The notes beneath the pieces are model-generated. The model was not told the DNA's origin, searched no databases, and saw only the letters and a list, made by a program, of their open reading frames with translations. Shown here piece after piece: positions 52,011 through 61,073 of a stretch of DNA of 64,000 bases (positions within the stretch are counted from its first letter, which is position 1; each line of letters opens with the position of its first letter). A program made the translations under genes and the position numbers. Origin of the DNA: Nocardiopsis sp. CC223A (lineage in GTDB: Bacteria > Actinomycetota > Actinomycetes > Streptosporangiales > Streptosporangiaceae); contig NZ_JASFDV010000019.1 in NCBI RefSeq assembly GCF_030766825.1, forward strand, positions 26,121-90,120, given 5' to 3'.

Positions 52011-52355
52011 ATGTCGAGTGCCGTTGGAATGGACCCTTCTGAGGGCTACGCGGGAGGGAGCGCGTCCCTTATTGCCGCCTCGCGGCTCCGTGACCTGCCC
52101 CTGGACTGGTCGGAGACCGTCAGCGCTGTCGCTGAGATCATGAAGTCCCCGCCGGTCGTCACCGGATGGACGAAATTCGGATCCGAACAGGAAGAGCATA
52201 TGCAGGATGTCCAAGAGCAGGCGAAGAGGCTTGCTGAGAACATCCAATCCGCGTCTTCCGAGGGGTCGAGAACGGACACCGATTCCTCCGAAGAATACAG
52301 GTCCGCAACTGACGGAACCGTGCTTTCCAGGCCGCTCAATTACGAGGTCTACTGA
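52011..52355 (+). CDS. Small Esx/EspC-like partner protein
   Basis: A 114-residue soluble helical protein with no signal peptide. The central part (WSETVSAVAEIMKSPPVVTGWTKFGS, then a helix EEHMQDVQEQAKRLAENIQS) resembles the small EspC/WXG-like partners that precede large type VII substrates, but there is no exact WxG turn. ATG at 52011 has AAAGGAGG with ideal spacing, giving strong translation. The large substrate follows after 58 bp, so the two may form the export complex (inference). Confidence 0.72.
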   Translation: MSSAVGMDPSEGYAGGSASLIAASRLRDLPLDWSETVSAVAEIMKSPPVVTGWTKFGSEQEEHMQDVQEQAKRLAENIQSASSEGSRTDTDSSEEYRSATDGTVLSRPLNYEVY

Positions 52356-52413
52356 ATTTTTCTTGCGCCTCCCTGGTTTTTGCGTCCGGTTTTGAATGGT
52401 GGAAAGGTTCGGG

Positions 52414-54882
52414 ATGTCTGGCTACGAACTCCCTCATAAAAAGGTCGAGGCAAATGTTGGGGCTCTCAAGCGCCATGCTTTTGCCTTCGATAATATGTTT
52501 TCGAGTATCACTGGGCGCTCAGCGAGTTTCAATGCCATCACTAATACGACGGCCACGAACTTCTCTGAGCTCATCGATGATGACATCAGGGCTGCGGCTG
52601 ACGAGAATCAAGAGGCTTGGGAGGACGCGATTCTAGCGACCATCCATGCTCAGGGCGTCATCACCCTTTATGTGACAGCGGTGGAGACGTACGAAGAGGG
52701 AATCGAGTCCCTCAAGGAAGAACTGGCGAGGGCAGTGGCGTCTTCGGACGATCACGCCGAGAAGCAGGAATGGGTCGAGTACTACAAGGGGAAGGCGGAT
52801 GAGAAGTGGGCGACCTTGGAGACTTCGGCGACGGAGGCATCTGAGAGTCTGGCCACAGGTCCCACCCCGGAAGGGATCAGGGAACTCGTCGAAGGCGGCC
52901 ACCTGGGAGACGTCCCTGGGGGACTCGGGTGGATCGTGACCGGGGATGACCGGTACTTCTCCTTCCCGCCGGGAATCGATGGCAATGACCTGGCCAGAAC
53001 CTTCGACCGTGCTGCCGATGGCGATGAGAACGCCCTGAGGGATCTGGATGAGAACCTGGCCCTCATGAACGCCTTTCTTACTTCAGTGGCGAACAGGCAA
53101 GAGAAAGGTGACCCGCTGACCGAGCGGGAACTGGAAATACTCGGTGACCTTATCGAGACCATGGATCTCGAAGAACCCGGGTCTTCAGGGGATGGGTATT
53201 TCTTCACCAACATGAACGGATTTCAGGAAAGCGAGCACCTGACACAGGAGCAGAAGGACCAGCTCTTGTCCACCATGGGCGGATCCGTCCTCGCCCTCTC
53301 GGATGAGAGCATCGGTGGTGGATACGACCAGCTCCCCCAGTCGATCCATGAAGTCGTCGAAGGCCCGCTCGGCTACCTTCCCTACTCTTCCAAGGGAGGG
53401 GCGTACTCTCCCGGCTGGGCCTCAGATTTCGAGATCCTGACTGAAATGTTCGATGATGCGAACGACATGTTCAATGAATACCCGGGCGGTCCTCTCATCG
53501 GAGGAGCCGAGTTGTCCGCGAATCTCACCGGAACCATTGCCGGTGTGGTCGTGGATCCGCTGACCGGCGGCACCGACGACGAGACCTTGCAGACGATGCT
53601 CGACATCTCCACTCAGAACAAGGACGCCAACTACGCGATTCTCACCGGGGAGTACCCCGATGGAGAGAGCTACAAGCACCCGACTTATTTCTCTGTCGGT
53701 GGTGGGATGCGGGGAACAGAGTTTGGAGAACTCGTTACCAGCCTTTTCTCTCATGAATGGGAAGATGATGGGGCTGCTGCACGGGGTCTCATCGATTGGT
53801 TGGCTGAAGACTCTCTTAGTGATGATAAGGAGCTGAGGGAGCGGGCGGGAATAGCGGCAGCTGGATTTGTTGATCTGGTTACTACCAGTGATGCGCAGGA
53901 TGCTCTGACTGATACCGGTGTCAAGGTGGGTGACAGCAAGGATGCGTCGTTCACAGAGTTCAACCCAGAGCTAGCGGATGCATTTGCTGGAGTCTTTGAG
54001 ACGTATATCGTCAGCTTCGCCGAGAGCGACATCAAAGATGGGGGTGAAACTATTATTGGCGCGGGAAACTATGATTCCTCTACAGAGAGATTCGATATCG
54101 GAATCCAAGAGCGTGCGGCCTACATGCAGTATCTAATGGGCGATGAAGATTCAGCCATGCGAACAATCGGCCTTGCTTCTGCGTATGAGCATGCTGCCAT
54201 TGAATTGTACATTGGTCACGGTTTGCCAGAAAGTACTGCCGTCGGTCCTGCAACGCTCCATTCTCTTATTGAGTTGGGCATTTCTATGGAGCTTGAGGAC
54301 AGGGTTGGTGATGATAAAAATGCCGAGGAGCGCCGGGAAGAGCTCTATGGATTTGCCTTGGATGAAGTTGGATCGCTGGCAGAAAAGATTCCGGTGTTGG
54401 GAAACGCAATCAGTACAGGCCTGGGCCTGGGGTCGGGGCACATTGCAGAGGGTTTGGCCGGTTCCAATGTAGATTTTGCGCCCAAGGTTCCTCATATTGA
54501 TGACGCAGAGTCTCGAAGAATTGACCAGAAGCTGCAATTTCTCTCCCATGTCCTGGACTCGAAAAATGATGCAATCATCGGAGGGCCAGATGAGGGTCAA
54601 ATCGACTTGCTGGAGAAATGTGGTGTAATCCATTATGGTGAGGATGGTTCGATTGGGATTGAAGTCGATCAAAGCGAATGGAATGACATAGAAGATTCGG
54701 ATGGAGTTTCTATTAGTGGCGCCGATGCGGTTTTCGCGGCGCTGGATGGAACAACGATCGACCCATCGAAGGTGGATCCTACAAACGGGAATGGACTCTA
54801 TGATCAGTTTGCCACTCCTTATAATGATCGCTATGAACTGGTTCAGGAGCTGGGGCGCAGGGATTCTGGTGAAGATGAATGA
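52414..54882 (+). CDS. Large putative type VII secretion substrate
   Basis: An 822-residue soluble protein without signal peptide or clear catalytic motif. The N-terminal about 170 residues are helical with coiled-coil-like stretches (VETYEEGIESLKEELARA), as in WXG/LXG-type export domains. The middle (about 170-440) recalls large uncharacterised actinobacterial ESX-linked proteins (DUF6571-like; uncertain). From about residue 440 the gene becomes markedly AT-richer, and the C-terminal third has a hydrophobic Gly-rich segment (PVLGNAISTGLGLGSGHIAE). Its stop overlaps the start of lipoprotein 3 (ATGA). An effector paired with an immunity-like lipoprotein is the working idea. ATG at 52414 follows GGAAAGG. 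Confidence 0.8.
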   Translation: MSGYELPHKKVEANVGALKRHAFAFDNMFSSITGRSASFNAITNTTATNFSELIDDDIRAAADENQEAWEDAILATIHAQGVITLYVTAVETYEEGIESLKEELARAVASSDDHAEKQEWVEYYKGKADEKWATLETSATEASESLATGPTPEGIRELVEGGHLGDVPGGLGWIVTGDDRYFSFPPGIDGNDLARTFDRAADGDENALRDLDENLALMNAFLTSVANRQEKGDPLTERELEILGDLIETMDLEEPGSSGDGYFFTNMNGFQESEHLTQEQKDQLLSTMGGSVLALSDESIGGGYDQLPQSIHEVVEGPLGYLPYSSKGGAYSPGWASDFEILTEMFDDANDMFNEYPGGPLIGGAELSANLTGTIAGVVVDPLTGGTDDETLQTMLDISTQNKDANYAILTGEYPDGESYKHPTYFSVGGGMRGTEFGELVTSLFSHEWEDDGAAARGLIDWLAEDSLSDDKELRERAGIAAAGFVDLVTTSDAQDALTDTGVKVGDSKDASFTEFNPELADAFAGVFETYIVSFAESDIKDGGETIIGAGNYDSSTERFDIGIQERAAYMQYLMGDEDSAMRTIGLASAYEHAAIELYIGHGLPESTAVGPATLHSLIELGISMELEDRVGDDKNAEERREELYGFALDEVGSLAEKIPVLGNAISTGLGLGSGHIAEGLAGSNVDFAPKVPHIDDAESRRIDQKLQFLSHVLDSKNDAIIGGPDEGQIDLLEKCGVIHYGEDGSIGIEVDQSEWNDIEDSDGVSISGADAVFAALDGTTIDPSKVDPTNGNGLYDQFATPYNDRYELVQELGRRDSGEDE

Positions 54883-55433
54883 CTAGTCCTCGCAGAGGGT
54901 TTTGTGAATGGAATTTTGCGGCTAAAATTCCAGTATTTACTTTTGTTATCCTTCTTGTTGGTGCATGTGGCGGGGAAGGTGAAGGAAGTGATGTCTCGAG
55001 TGGTCCCGAACCGGACGCGGAGTGGGTTCGGCAGACCGTGCATGCGGTCACGTTGGAGCGCATGTTCGCGGAACAGGACGCGGATGTGCTGATCGCCAAT
55101 GCCGGGGACGAGGCACGGGACGTGCTGGTGGACGCCCGGGTCCTGGTCGAGGACGGTGAGGAATGGCGAGTGGAGACCGATGAGCGGGAATGGTTCATCT
55201 CTGGCCGTGAGGGGGCGGACGACTCTGCGCCTCTACTGGTGCGGGTTCGTGACGGCCTCTACCTCTTCATGCGGACCAACACGGTGACCTGGTGTGCCGT
55301 CGAGCGCCCTGGCTACGACTTCGCCATGGACTACCCCGGTACGGGCGGGGAGTCCTTCGAGACCCTGGAGGAGTACGAGGAGGACATCGCCGAGTACGTG
55401 GACTGCGGGAGCGGGTGGGCCGACGGCTCCTGA
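54879..55433 (+). CDS. Lipoprotein 3, coupled to the large substrate
   Basis: A 184-residue lipoprotein with a signal peptide and lipobox LVGAC (Cys at about 30). The mature part is a close relative of lipoprotein 2 (LERMFAEQDADVLIANAGDE, DVLVDA, VTWC, EDIAEYVDCG). It starts inside the stop of the 822-residue gene, so it is translated with it. An exported, membrane-anchored partner would fit immunity to an effector acting outside the membrane, or a secretion chaperone role; neither is proven. Confidence 0.82.
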   Translation: MTSPRRGFCEWNFAAKIPVFTFVILLVGACGGEGEGSDVSSGPEPDAEWVRQTVHAVTLERMFAEQDADVLIANAGDEARDVLVDARVLVEDGEEWRVETDEREWFISGREGADDSAPLLVRVRDGLYLFMRTNTVTWCAVERPGYDFAMDYPGTGGESFETLEEYEEDIAEYVDCGSGWADGS

Positions 55434-55538
55434 GGGCCCCGTGGACGCGCGGGGAGGGCGGGTGCCCTCCCCGCGCGGGGGTCAGGCCGGGGGTTCGCTC
55501 CAGCCGACCTGGATCAGGTCCGGGCGCTGGCCGCGGCG
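55350..55538. repeat. 189-bp direct repeat, right copy
   Basis: The counterpart of 50258-50446. Here the sequence is continuous with intact genes: the end of lipoprotein 3, the hairpin, and the genuine 3' end of eccC. Confidence 0.92.
55446..55477. terminator. Bidirectional terminator between lipoprotein 3 and eccC
   Basis: A perfect 14-bp GC stem with a GGGT loop lies between the convergent stops (55433 and 55482) and can end both transcripts. Confidence 0.8.
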
Positions 55539-58500
55539 GGCCAGCAGGGCGCGGCCCTGGGGGAGCTGGCGGGAGGCCGTGCCGTTGGAGAGGCGTCCCT
55601 CCATGCGGTCGCCGGAGAACAGCACGCCCGGGCTGGCCATGTCGTTGAGCGCCTGGAGCACCGGCTCGAACATGGCGCGGGCCGCGCCGCCGGTGCGGCG
55701 GGCCGCGATGACGTGCAGGCCCAGGTCGGCGCCCTGGGGGATGAACGGGGCCAGCGGCGCCAGCGGGTTGGCCCGCGACCCCGTCATGTCCATGTCGTCC
55801 ACGACGACGTACAGGTCCAGGCCCTTCCACCAGGTGCGCTCGCGCAGCTGCTTGGGGGTGACGTCCGGGCCGGGCAGGCGCTCCTTGAGCGACCCGGCGA
55901 GGTTCTTGGCGACCGCGCCCGTCTGCTCGGCGGTGGTGCAGTACGCCAGCAGGTACTCCTCCGGGACCAGCTCCAGGTGGCTGCGCCGGAAGTCCACCAT
56001 GACGATGCCGACCTCCTTGGCCGGCCGCCGCATGATCTGTTTGACCAGCCCGCGCAGCAGGGCGCTCTTGCCGCTCTGCGGGTCGCCGAACACCACCAGG
56101 TGCGGGTCGCGGGTGAGGTCGGTGGTGGCCGGGGCCAGGGTGCTCTCGGCCAGGCCCAGCACCAGTTCCAGGCGGCGGCCGCGGGGCGCGCGGCGGCCCT
56201 TGAGCAGGTCGTCCAGCTCCACCCGGGCGGGCAGGGTCTTGACGCCCTGCACCGCGCCCTGGGGCCAGCGCTCGGCGACGCGGGCGACGAGGTCGGCGAG
56301 TCCGGCGGAGAGATCGGCGTCGGTCGCCGACCCGTCCACCCGGGGCAGCGCCACGTGGGTGTGGTGCTCCTCGGCGGTCAGGCCGCGGCCCGGGGTGTCC
56401 TTAGGGACCTCGTCGGCGATCTTGCGGCCGATCCCCGAGTCCATCGGGTCGCTGAGCCGCAGCTCGAACCGGCCGCCGAAGAGCGCCTGGAGCCGGGAGC
56501 GCACCTGGGAGGCCGCGGCCCCGGTGAGGATGGTGTGCACGCCCAGGGACGGGCCCCGGGTGGCGATGTCCATGAGGAACTCGTCGGCCTCGTCGAAGGT
56601 GTCCCGCACCGACGACCAGCCGTCGATCATCAGGAACACGTCGCCCGCGACGCTCTCGGGCACCTTGCCCTCGGCGCGCGCCCGGCGCAGTGCCGCCGGG
56701 GAGTCCAGGTTGTACTTGCGGAACGCCCGCTGGCGCCGGTCGAGCTGGGCGCGCACGTCCACCAGCACCCGCTGCACCTTCTCGGGGTCGGCGCGACCGG
56801 CGACGCCGGCCACGTGCGGCAGCCCGTCCAGCGACTGGAGCCCGCCGCCGCCGAAGTCGATGGCGTACACGACGACCCGGCCCGGCGGGTACCGCCAGGC
56901 GAGGGAGGCGACCAGGGTGCGCAGCAGCGTCGACTTGCCGGACTGGGGCCCGCCCAGGACCACCACGTTGCCCTCGCCGCCGGTGAAGTCCAGCTCCGCT
57001 GGCACGGTGCGCTGCTCGCGCGGGATGTCGGTGAAGCCGAAGACGGCGCGCATCTCCTCGGCGGGCGGCTCGGTGCCCGGCCCCTCCTGGACGCCCTCGC
57101 CCAGTTCGTCGAGCACGGTGTCGAGGGTGAGCAGTTCGGGCAGCGGCGGCAGCCACACCGGCCGCACCGGGGCCGCACCGGAGGCGACCAGCCGGTCCAC
57201 GATGACCTGGAGGATGGTCCGCTTCTCCTCCCGGGGCGCCTCCTGACGGCCCTTGAGCGAGCCGATCAACGAGTCCACCAGGGACCCGGCCCCGGTGACC
57301 CTGTCCAGGCCGTTGTAGGACAGCAGGGGCAGCACCGGCTCGTGCTCGTCCTTCTCCTCCTGCGCCGGCGGCTCGTAGGGCCCCGACACCATGGCCGCCT
57401 TGAACCGCTCGAACACCGAGGTGTCCACCTTCAGGTACCCGGAGCCGGGCTCGGGCGGCAGGTGGTAGGCGTCGCCCACGCCGATCGCCTCGCGGCTCTC
57501 CGCCTCAGAGAACGTGCGCAGGCCGATCCGGTAGGACAGGTGCGACTCCAGGCCCTTGATCTTGCCGGACTCCAGGCGCTGGGTGGCCAGCAGCAGGTGC
57601 ACGCCGATGGACCGGCCGATGCGCCCGATCGCCACGAACAGTTCCGCGAAGTCGGGGTGGGCGGTGAGCAGCTCGGAGAACTCGTCGATGATGATGAGCA
57701 GGTGCGGCAGCGGCTCCAGCGCCGGGTCGTTCTCCCGGGCCGCCTCGTAGGCGTGCAGGTTGGGCAGGTTCCCGGCGTCCTTGAGGATCTGCTGGCGGCG
57801 CACCAGTTCGCCGAAGGTGGCCTCGCGGAACCGGGCGACCAGGGAGTCGTCGTCGGCGAGGTTGGTGATCAGCCCGGAGCTGTGCGGCAGCCGGTCGGTG
57901 TCGGCGAAGGTCGCGCCGCCCTTGAAGTCCACCAGCAGCAGCGCCAGGTTCTCCGGCGAGTGGTTGATGACCAGCGACGCCACCATGGTCCGCAGCATCT
58001 CGGACTTGCCGGAACCGGTGGCGCCGACCACCAGCCCGTGCGGGCCCATGCCGCCGAACGCCGACTCCTTCAGGTCCAGCAGCACCGTGTTGCCGCCGGG
58101 CCCGATCCCGATGGGGACCCGCAGGTAGTCGCCGGTGCTGCGGCGCGCCCAGGTGCGGCGGGTGTCGAGGTGGGCGACGTCGGGCACACCGAGGATCTCG
58201 GGCAGGCCGACGGTGGAGTGCATGGCGTCGTCGCCGTCGGAGGCGGTGATGCCGTAGGGCGCCAGGAGGCGGGACAGGGTGGTGAGGTGGGCGACGTCGG
58301 CCCGGTCCGCCCTGCCCTCCAGCGGCGGGTGGAGGGGTTCCCCGTCCTGGGTGGTGCGCGCGTCGCCGTCCTGGGTGAGGACGCCGTCGGCGTCGATGCG
58401 CAGGCGCAGGTCGACGGCCTCGGGCTCCTCGCGCTTGTCGGAGACCAGGGCGATGATGTGGATGCCCAGGTCGGCCAGGGAGGCCACCGGGGGTTCGGCG

Positions 58501-59510
58501 GCCAGCCCGGACAGGGTGGACTGGTGCTCGCCGTCCAGGACCACCACGAGACGCTGTGTGCCCGGGCCCGGCGGGCGGCCGCGCCGCCGTTGCAGGTCCA
58601 CGGTGCGGCGTTCGATCTCGTCGGCGAGGAGCTCGGCGGCCTGCACGGTGTTCCCGGCGACGAACCGGGCGGGCATGGGTCCGTCCTTGGCATCCTCGAA
58701 CGTGTTGTGCGGCAGCCACTTGAGCCACTCCCACCGGTCGCGCAGCCGCTGGTCGCGGACCACGCCCACCCGCAGGTCGTGCGGGGAGTGGAACACCGTG
58801 AGCTGGGCGATGAGCGCCCGCACCAGGGAGCGCCCGGCGGCCCGGTCGCCGACCACCGACACCACGCCGTACTCGCGCAGCGGCAGCACCAGCGGCATCT
58901 CGGGCACGTCCGCGTACAGCTCGATGAGCTGGTCGGCGGCGCCCTGGCAGACGGGGTCGTAGACGATGAGCGGCGAGGAGGTGTCGACCTTCAGCTTGAG
59001 CCGCCGGGCCAGCGGCCGGGTGCCCGAGCCCAGGCGTGCGTCGAGGAAGTCGGGGTCGGTGGCGCGCCGCTCCCAGCGCCGGGTGCGCGACCGCGCCGGT
59101 TCGGTGAGCAGGTCGGGGGAGGGGTGGCGGAACGCGTTGTCGGCCCGCTGGGTCGAGGCGACGTCCCGGACGATCTCGCGCAGCTGGTCCAGGTAGTCGA
59201 GGTAGCGTTCGCGCTGCTCGCGGATGCGTTTGCGGGGGCCGTTGTGCTGGGCGACGAACATGATGATGCCCACGACCACGCTGGCGAGCATGATCATGAC
59301 CCCGGCGACGGCCATCAGCGGCCGGTGGCCCATGGTGATGGACATCAGCAGCGACCCCGAACCGGTGATGATCGGCATGATGATCATCGCGCCGGAGCTC
59401 GACGCGGGCGCGTTCTCGGGCATCTGCGGCGGGGCCGCGATGACCAGCGGAGATGTCCCGGGGGCGGGGGGAACGTTGCGGGCAGGCCGGGGGACCGTCC
59501 TCGTCGCCAC
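55482..59510 (-). CDS. eccC: Type VII secretion ATPase EccC
   Basis: A 1342-residue FtsK/SpoIIIE-type motor of the ESX secretion system. Two membrane helices lie near residues 42-90. Three ATPase domains follow, each with Walker A: GATGSGKSEML (domain 1), GGPQSGKSTLL (domain 2) and GDPQSGKSALL (domain 3); domain 1 has Walker B IIIDEFSEL. The single-chain arrangement (EccCa plus EccCb) is typical outside mycobacterial ESX-1. It recognises the C-terminal signals of Esx substrates. GTG at 59510 is chosen because AGAGAGG lies five bases upstream; GTG at 59531 has none. Confidence 0.96.
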   Translation of the reverse strand: MATRTVPRPARNVPPAPGTSPLVIAAPPQMPENAPASSSGAMIIMPIITGSGSLLMSITMGHRPLMAVAGVMIMLASVVVGIIMFVAQHNGPRKRIREQRERYLDYLDQLREIVRDVASTQRADNAFRHPSPDLLTEPARSRTRRWERRATDPDFLDARLGSGTRPLARRLKLKVDTSSPLIVYDPVCQGAADQLIELYADVPEMPLVLPLREYGVVSVVGDRAAGRSLVRALIAQLTVFHSPHDLRVGVVRDQRLRDRWEWLKWLPHNTFEDAKDGPMPARFVAGNTVQAAELLADEIERRTVDLQRRRGRPPGPGTQRLVVVLDGEHQSTLSGLAAEPPVASLADLGIHIIALVSDKREEPEAVDLRLRIDADGVLTQDGDARTTQDGEPLHPPLEGRADRADVAHLTTLSRLLAPYGITASDGDDAMHSTVGLPEILGVPDVAHLDTRRTWARRSTGDYLRVPIGIGPGGNTVLLDLKESAFGGMGPHGLVVGATGSGKSEMLRTMVASLVINHSPENLALLLVDFKGGATFADTDRLPHSSGLITNLADDDSLVARFREATFGELVRRQQILKDAGNLPNLHAYEAARENDPALEPLPHLLIIIDEFSELLTAHPDFAELFVAIGRIGRSIGVHLLLATQRLESGKIKGLESHLSYRIGLRTFSEAESREAIGVGDAYHLPPEPGSGYLKVDTSVFERFKAAMVSGPYEPPAQEEKDEHEPVLPLLSYNGLDRVTGAGSLVDSLIGSLKGRQEAPREEKRTILQVIVDRLVASGAAPVRPVWLPPLPELLTLDTVLDELGEGVQEGPGTEPPAEEMRAVFGFTDIPREQRTVPAELDFTGGEGNVVVLGGPQSGKSTLLRTLVASLAWRYPPGRVVVYAIDFGGGGLQSLDGLPHVAGVAGRADPEKVQRVLVDVRAQLDRRQRAFRKYNLDSPAALRRARAEGKVPESVAGDVFLMIDGWSSVRDTFDEADEFLMDIATRGPSLGVHTILTGAAASQVRSRLQALFGGRFELRLSDPMDSGIGRKIADEVPKDTPGRGLTAEEHHTHVALPRVDGSATDADLSAGLADLVARVAERWPQGAVQGVKTLPARVELDDLLKGRRAPRGRRLELVLGLAESTLAPATTDLTRDPHLVVFGDPQSGKSALLRGLVKQIMRRPAKEVGIVMVDFRRSHLELVPEEYLLAYCTTAEQTGAVAKNLAGSLKERLPGPDVTPKQLRERTWWKGLDLYVVVDDMDMTGSRANPLAPLAPFIPQGADLGLHVIAARRTGGAARAMFEPVLQALNDMASPGVLFSGDRMEGRLSNGTASRQLPQGRALLARRGQRPDLIQVGWSEPPA

Positions 59511-59696
59511 GGGCACCTCTCTTCCGTCCACCTATGAAGGACCGGTGTCTGGTTACAGGGGGCTGGTGTCTAAGTGACTACGCTAGGCATGATCTCGCGA
59601 ACGCCGCGAATCGCCTAATTTCACTTCAGTCCCGCCCCCGACCGGCCATAACGCAGCAAAAGGCGCCCAAGCCGAGACGACGAAGGAACGATAGGT

Positions 59697-61031
59697 GTGA
59701 GTGGATACTGCCGGGTGACCGTCACCGGCCCGGAACGCTGGGCGGACCTGGCCCTGCCCGGGACGGTGCCCGTGGCCGCGCTGATGCCGCGCATCGTCGA
59801 GGTCTGCGCCCCCGACAACGAAGCACTGGAGCCCGCGGCCTGGACGCTCACCACCGTCGACGGCGCCCCCGTCCACCCCGACGAGCCCCTGGAGGGGGCC
59901 GGGGTGCACGACGGCGACGTGCTGCTGCTGGAGCGGCGCACCGCCCCCGGACGGCCGGCGCACGTGGACGACGTGCGCGGGGCGGTCGAGGACCGGATCG
60001 ACGGGACGGCGCGGATCTGGAATCCCACCACGACCTTCGCGTTCGGCCTGCTGGCCGCCGTGATCGGGCCGCTGGCGGTGCTCGGTCCGGCGATGCGGCT
60101 GTACCCGTCGCCCTGGCACCTCGCGGTGGCGGTGCTGGGCACCCTGTTCGCGATCGGCGCGATGATGGCGGCCGCCCGGCGGCCGCTGCCCGCCGTCGCG
60201 CACGTGCTGCTGGCCGTCTCCTGCGTGTGGGGCGGGGTGGCCGCGGCGACCGCCGCCGGACTGATCACCCGCTCCGAACCCCTGGTGACACTGGCGTTCG
60301 CACTGGTCGGGGCGCTGCTGGTGGCGGCGGTGGGCTGGGCCCTGCACGAGACCGGCCTGCCCTACATCGCCGGGCTGGGCGTCGTGGCGCTGGTGGCCGC
60401 CGTGCTGGTCGTGGTGGGCATCTTCGTGTCGCCCGTGTACGGGGCGCGGTCGATGGGGATCCTCCTGGCGCTGTGCGTGGGCGTGCTGCCGCGGGTGGCG
60501 ATGGTGATGGGCGGGCTGTCCGGGCTCGACTACGAGGTGGGCCGCTCGGGGCAGGTCGCCACCGAGCGGTTCGAGGACACCTTCACCAACAGCGACCGGC
60601 TGCTGCTGGGCGTCGTGACGGGCACGGCGGTGTCGGGGGGCGCCGTCGTGGTCCTGCTGGGTGTGCTCGCCCAGGGGCTGCCGGACCTGCTGCTGTGCGG
60701 GCTGTTGTCGACGCTGCTGGTGCTGCGCTCGCGCCTGTTCGACCGGATCCGGCACGTGCTGCCGCTGCGGCTGGCGGGTGTGACCGGGTTCGGGGCGACC
60801 GGGTTCGCGGTGGCCGGCGAGTACGGGTTCCTCGCCGCCTGGCTGCCGGGGGCCGCGCTGCTGGCGGGCGTGGTCCTGGCCTCGCTGAGCTGGGTGCGCC
60901 TGACCGACGTGCCGCGCGCGTCGCTGCGCCGCCTCCTGAACTGGACCGAGGTCCTGGTGGTCATCGCGATGTCCGGGGTCTTCGCCTGGGGGATGGGGCT
61001 GTTCGCCCTGGTCGCCCGCATGACCGGCTGA
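59697..61031 (+). CDS. eccD: Type VII secretion membrane protein EccD
   Basis: A 444-residue core channel component. An N-terminal ubiquitin-like (YukD) domain of about 85 residues (CRVTVTGPERWADLALPGTV, LHDGDVLLLERR-type end) precedes about eleven membrane helices, the EccD pattern. GTG at 59697 follows AAGGA. It is divergent from eccC; the 186-bp spacer should hold both promoters. eccB, eccE and mycP are not in the window. Confidence 0.95.
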   Translation: MSGYCRVTVTGPERWADLALPGTVPVAALMPRIVEVCAPDNEALEPAAWTLTTVDGAPVHPDEPLEGAGVHDGDVLLLERRTAPGRPAHVDDVRGAVEDRIDGTARIWNPTTTFAFGLLAAVIGPLAVLGPAMRLYPSPWHLAVAVLGTLFAIGAMMAAARRPLPAVAHVLLAVSCVWGGVAAATAAGLITRSEPLVTLAFALVGALLVAAVGWALHETGLPYIAGLGVVALVAAVLVVVGIFVSPVYGARSMGILLALCVGVLPRVAMVMGGLSGLDYEVGRSGQVATERFEDTFTNSDRLLLGVVTGTAVSGGAVVVLLGVLAQGLPDLLLCGLLSTLLVLRSRLFDRIRHVLPLRLAGVTGFGATGFAVAGEYGFLAAWLPGAALLAGVVLASLSWVRLTDVPRASLRRLLNWTEVLVVIAMSGVFAWGMGLFALVARMTG

Positions 61032-61065
61032 CCGGCCGCCCGACGGCTTGCCGCCGGGCGGCCGG
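61032..61065. terminator. Bidirectional terminator after eccD
   Basis: 11-bp perfect arms (61032-61042 and 61055-61065) with an inner GGC/GCC stem, directly after the eccD stop and eight bases from the stop of the convergent gene. Confidence 0.75.
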
Positions 61066-61073
61066 GGCGCGGG

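Noticed and set aside
52414..54882. Named LXG, TNT or nuclease toxin domain
   Set aside because: I could not find a matching catalytic motif in the C-terminus, so no toxin activity is claimed.
50258..55538. Insertion sequence or transposon flanked by direct repeats
   Set aside because: No transposase, integrase or terminal inverted repeats; the repeats are pieces of local genes.
55713..59537. A plus-strand frame of more than 1200 codons opposite eccC
   Set aside because: It mirrors the eccC codon pattern of GC-rich DNA, has low-complexity Gly/Gln/Arg/His content and no domain; eccC has three Walker motifs in the other strand.
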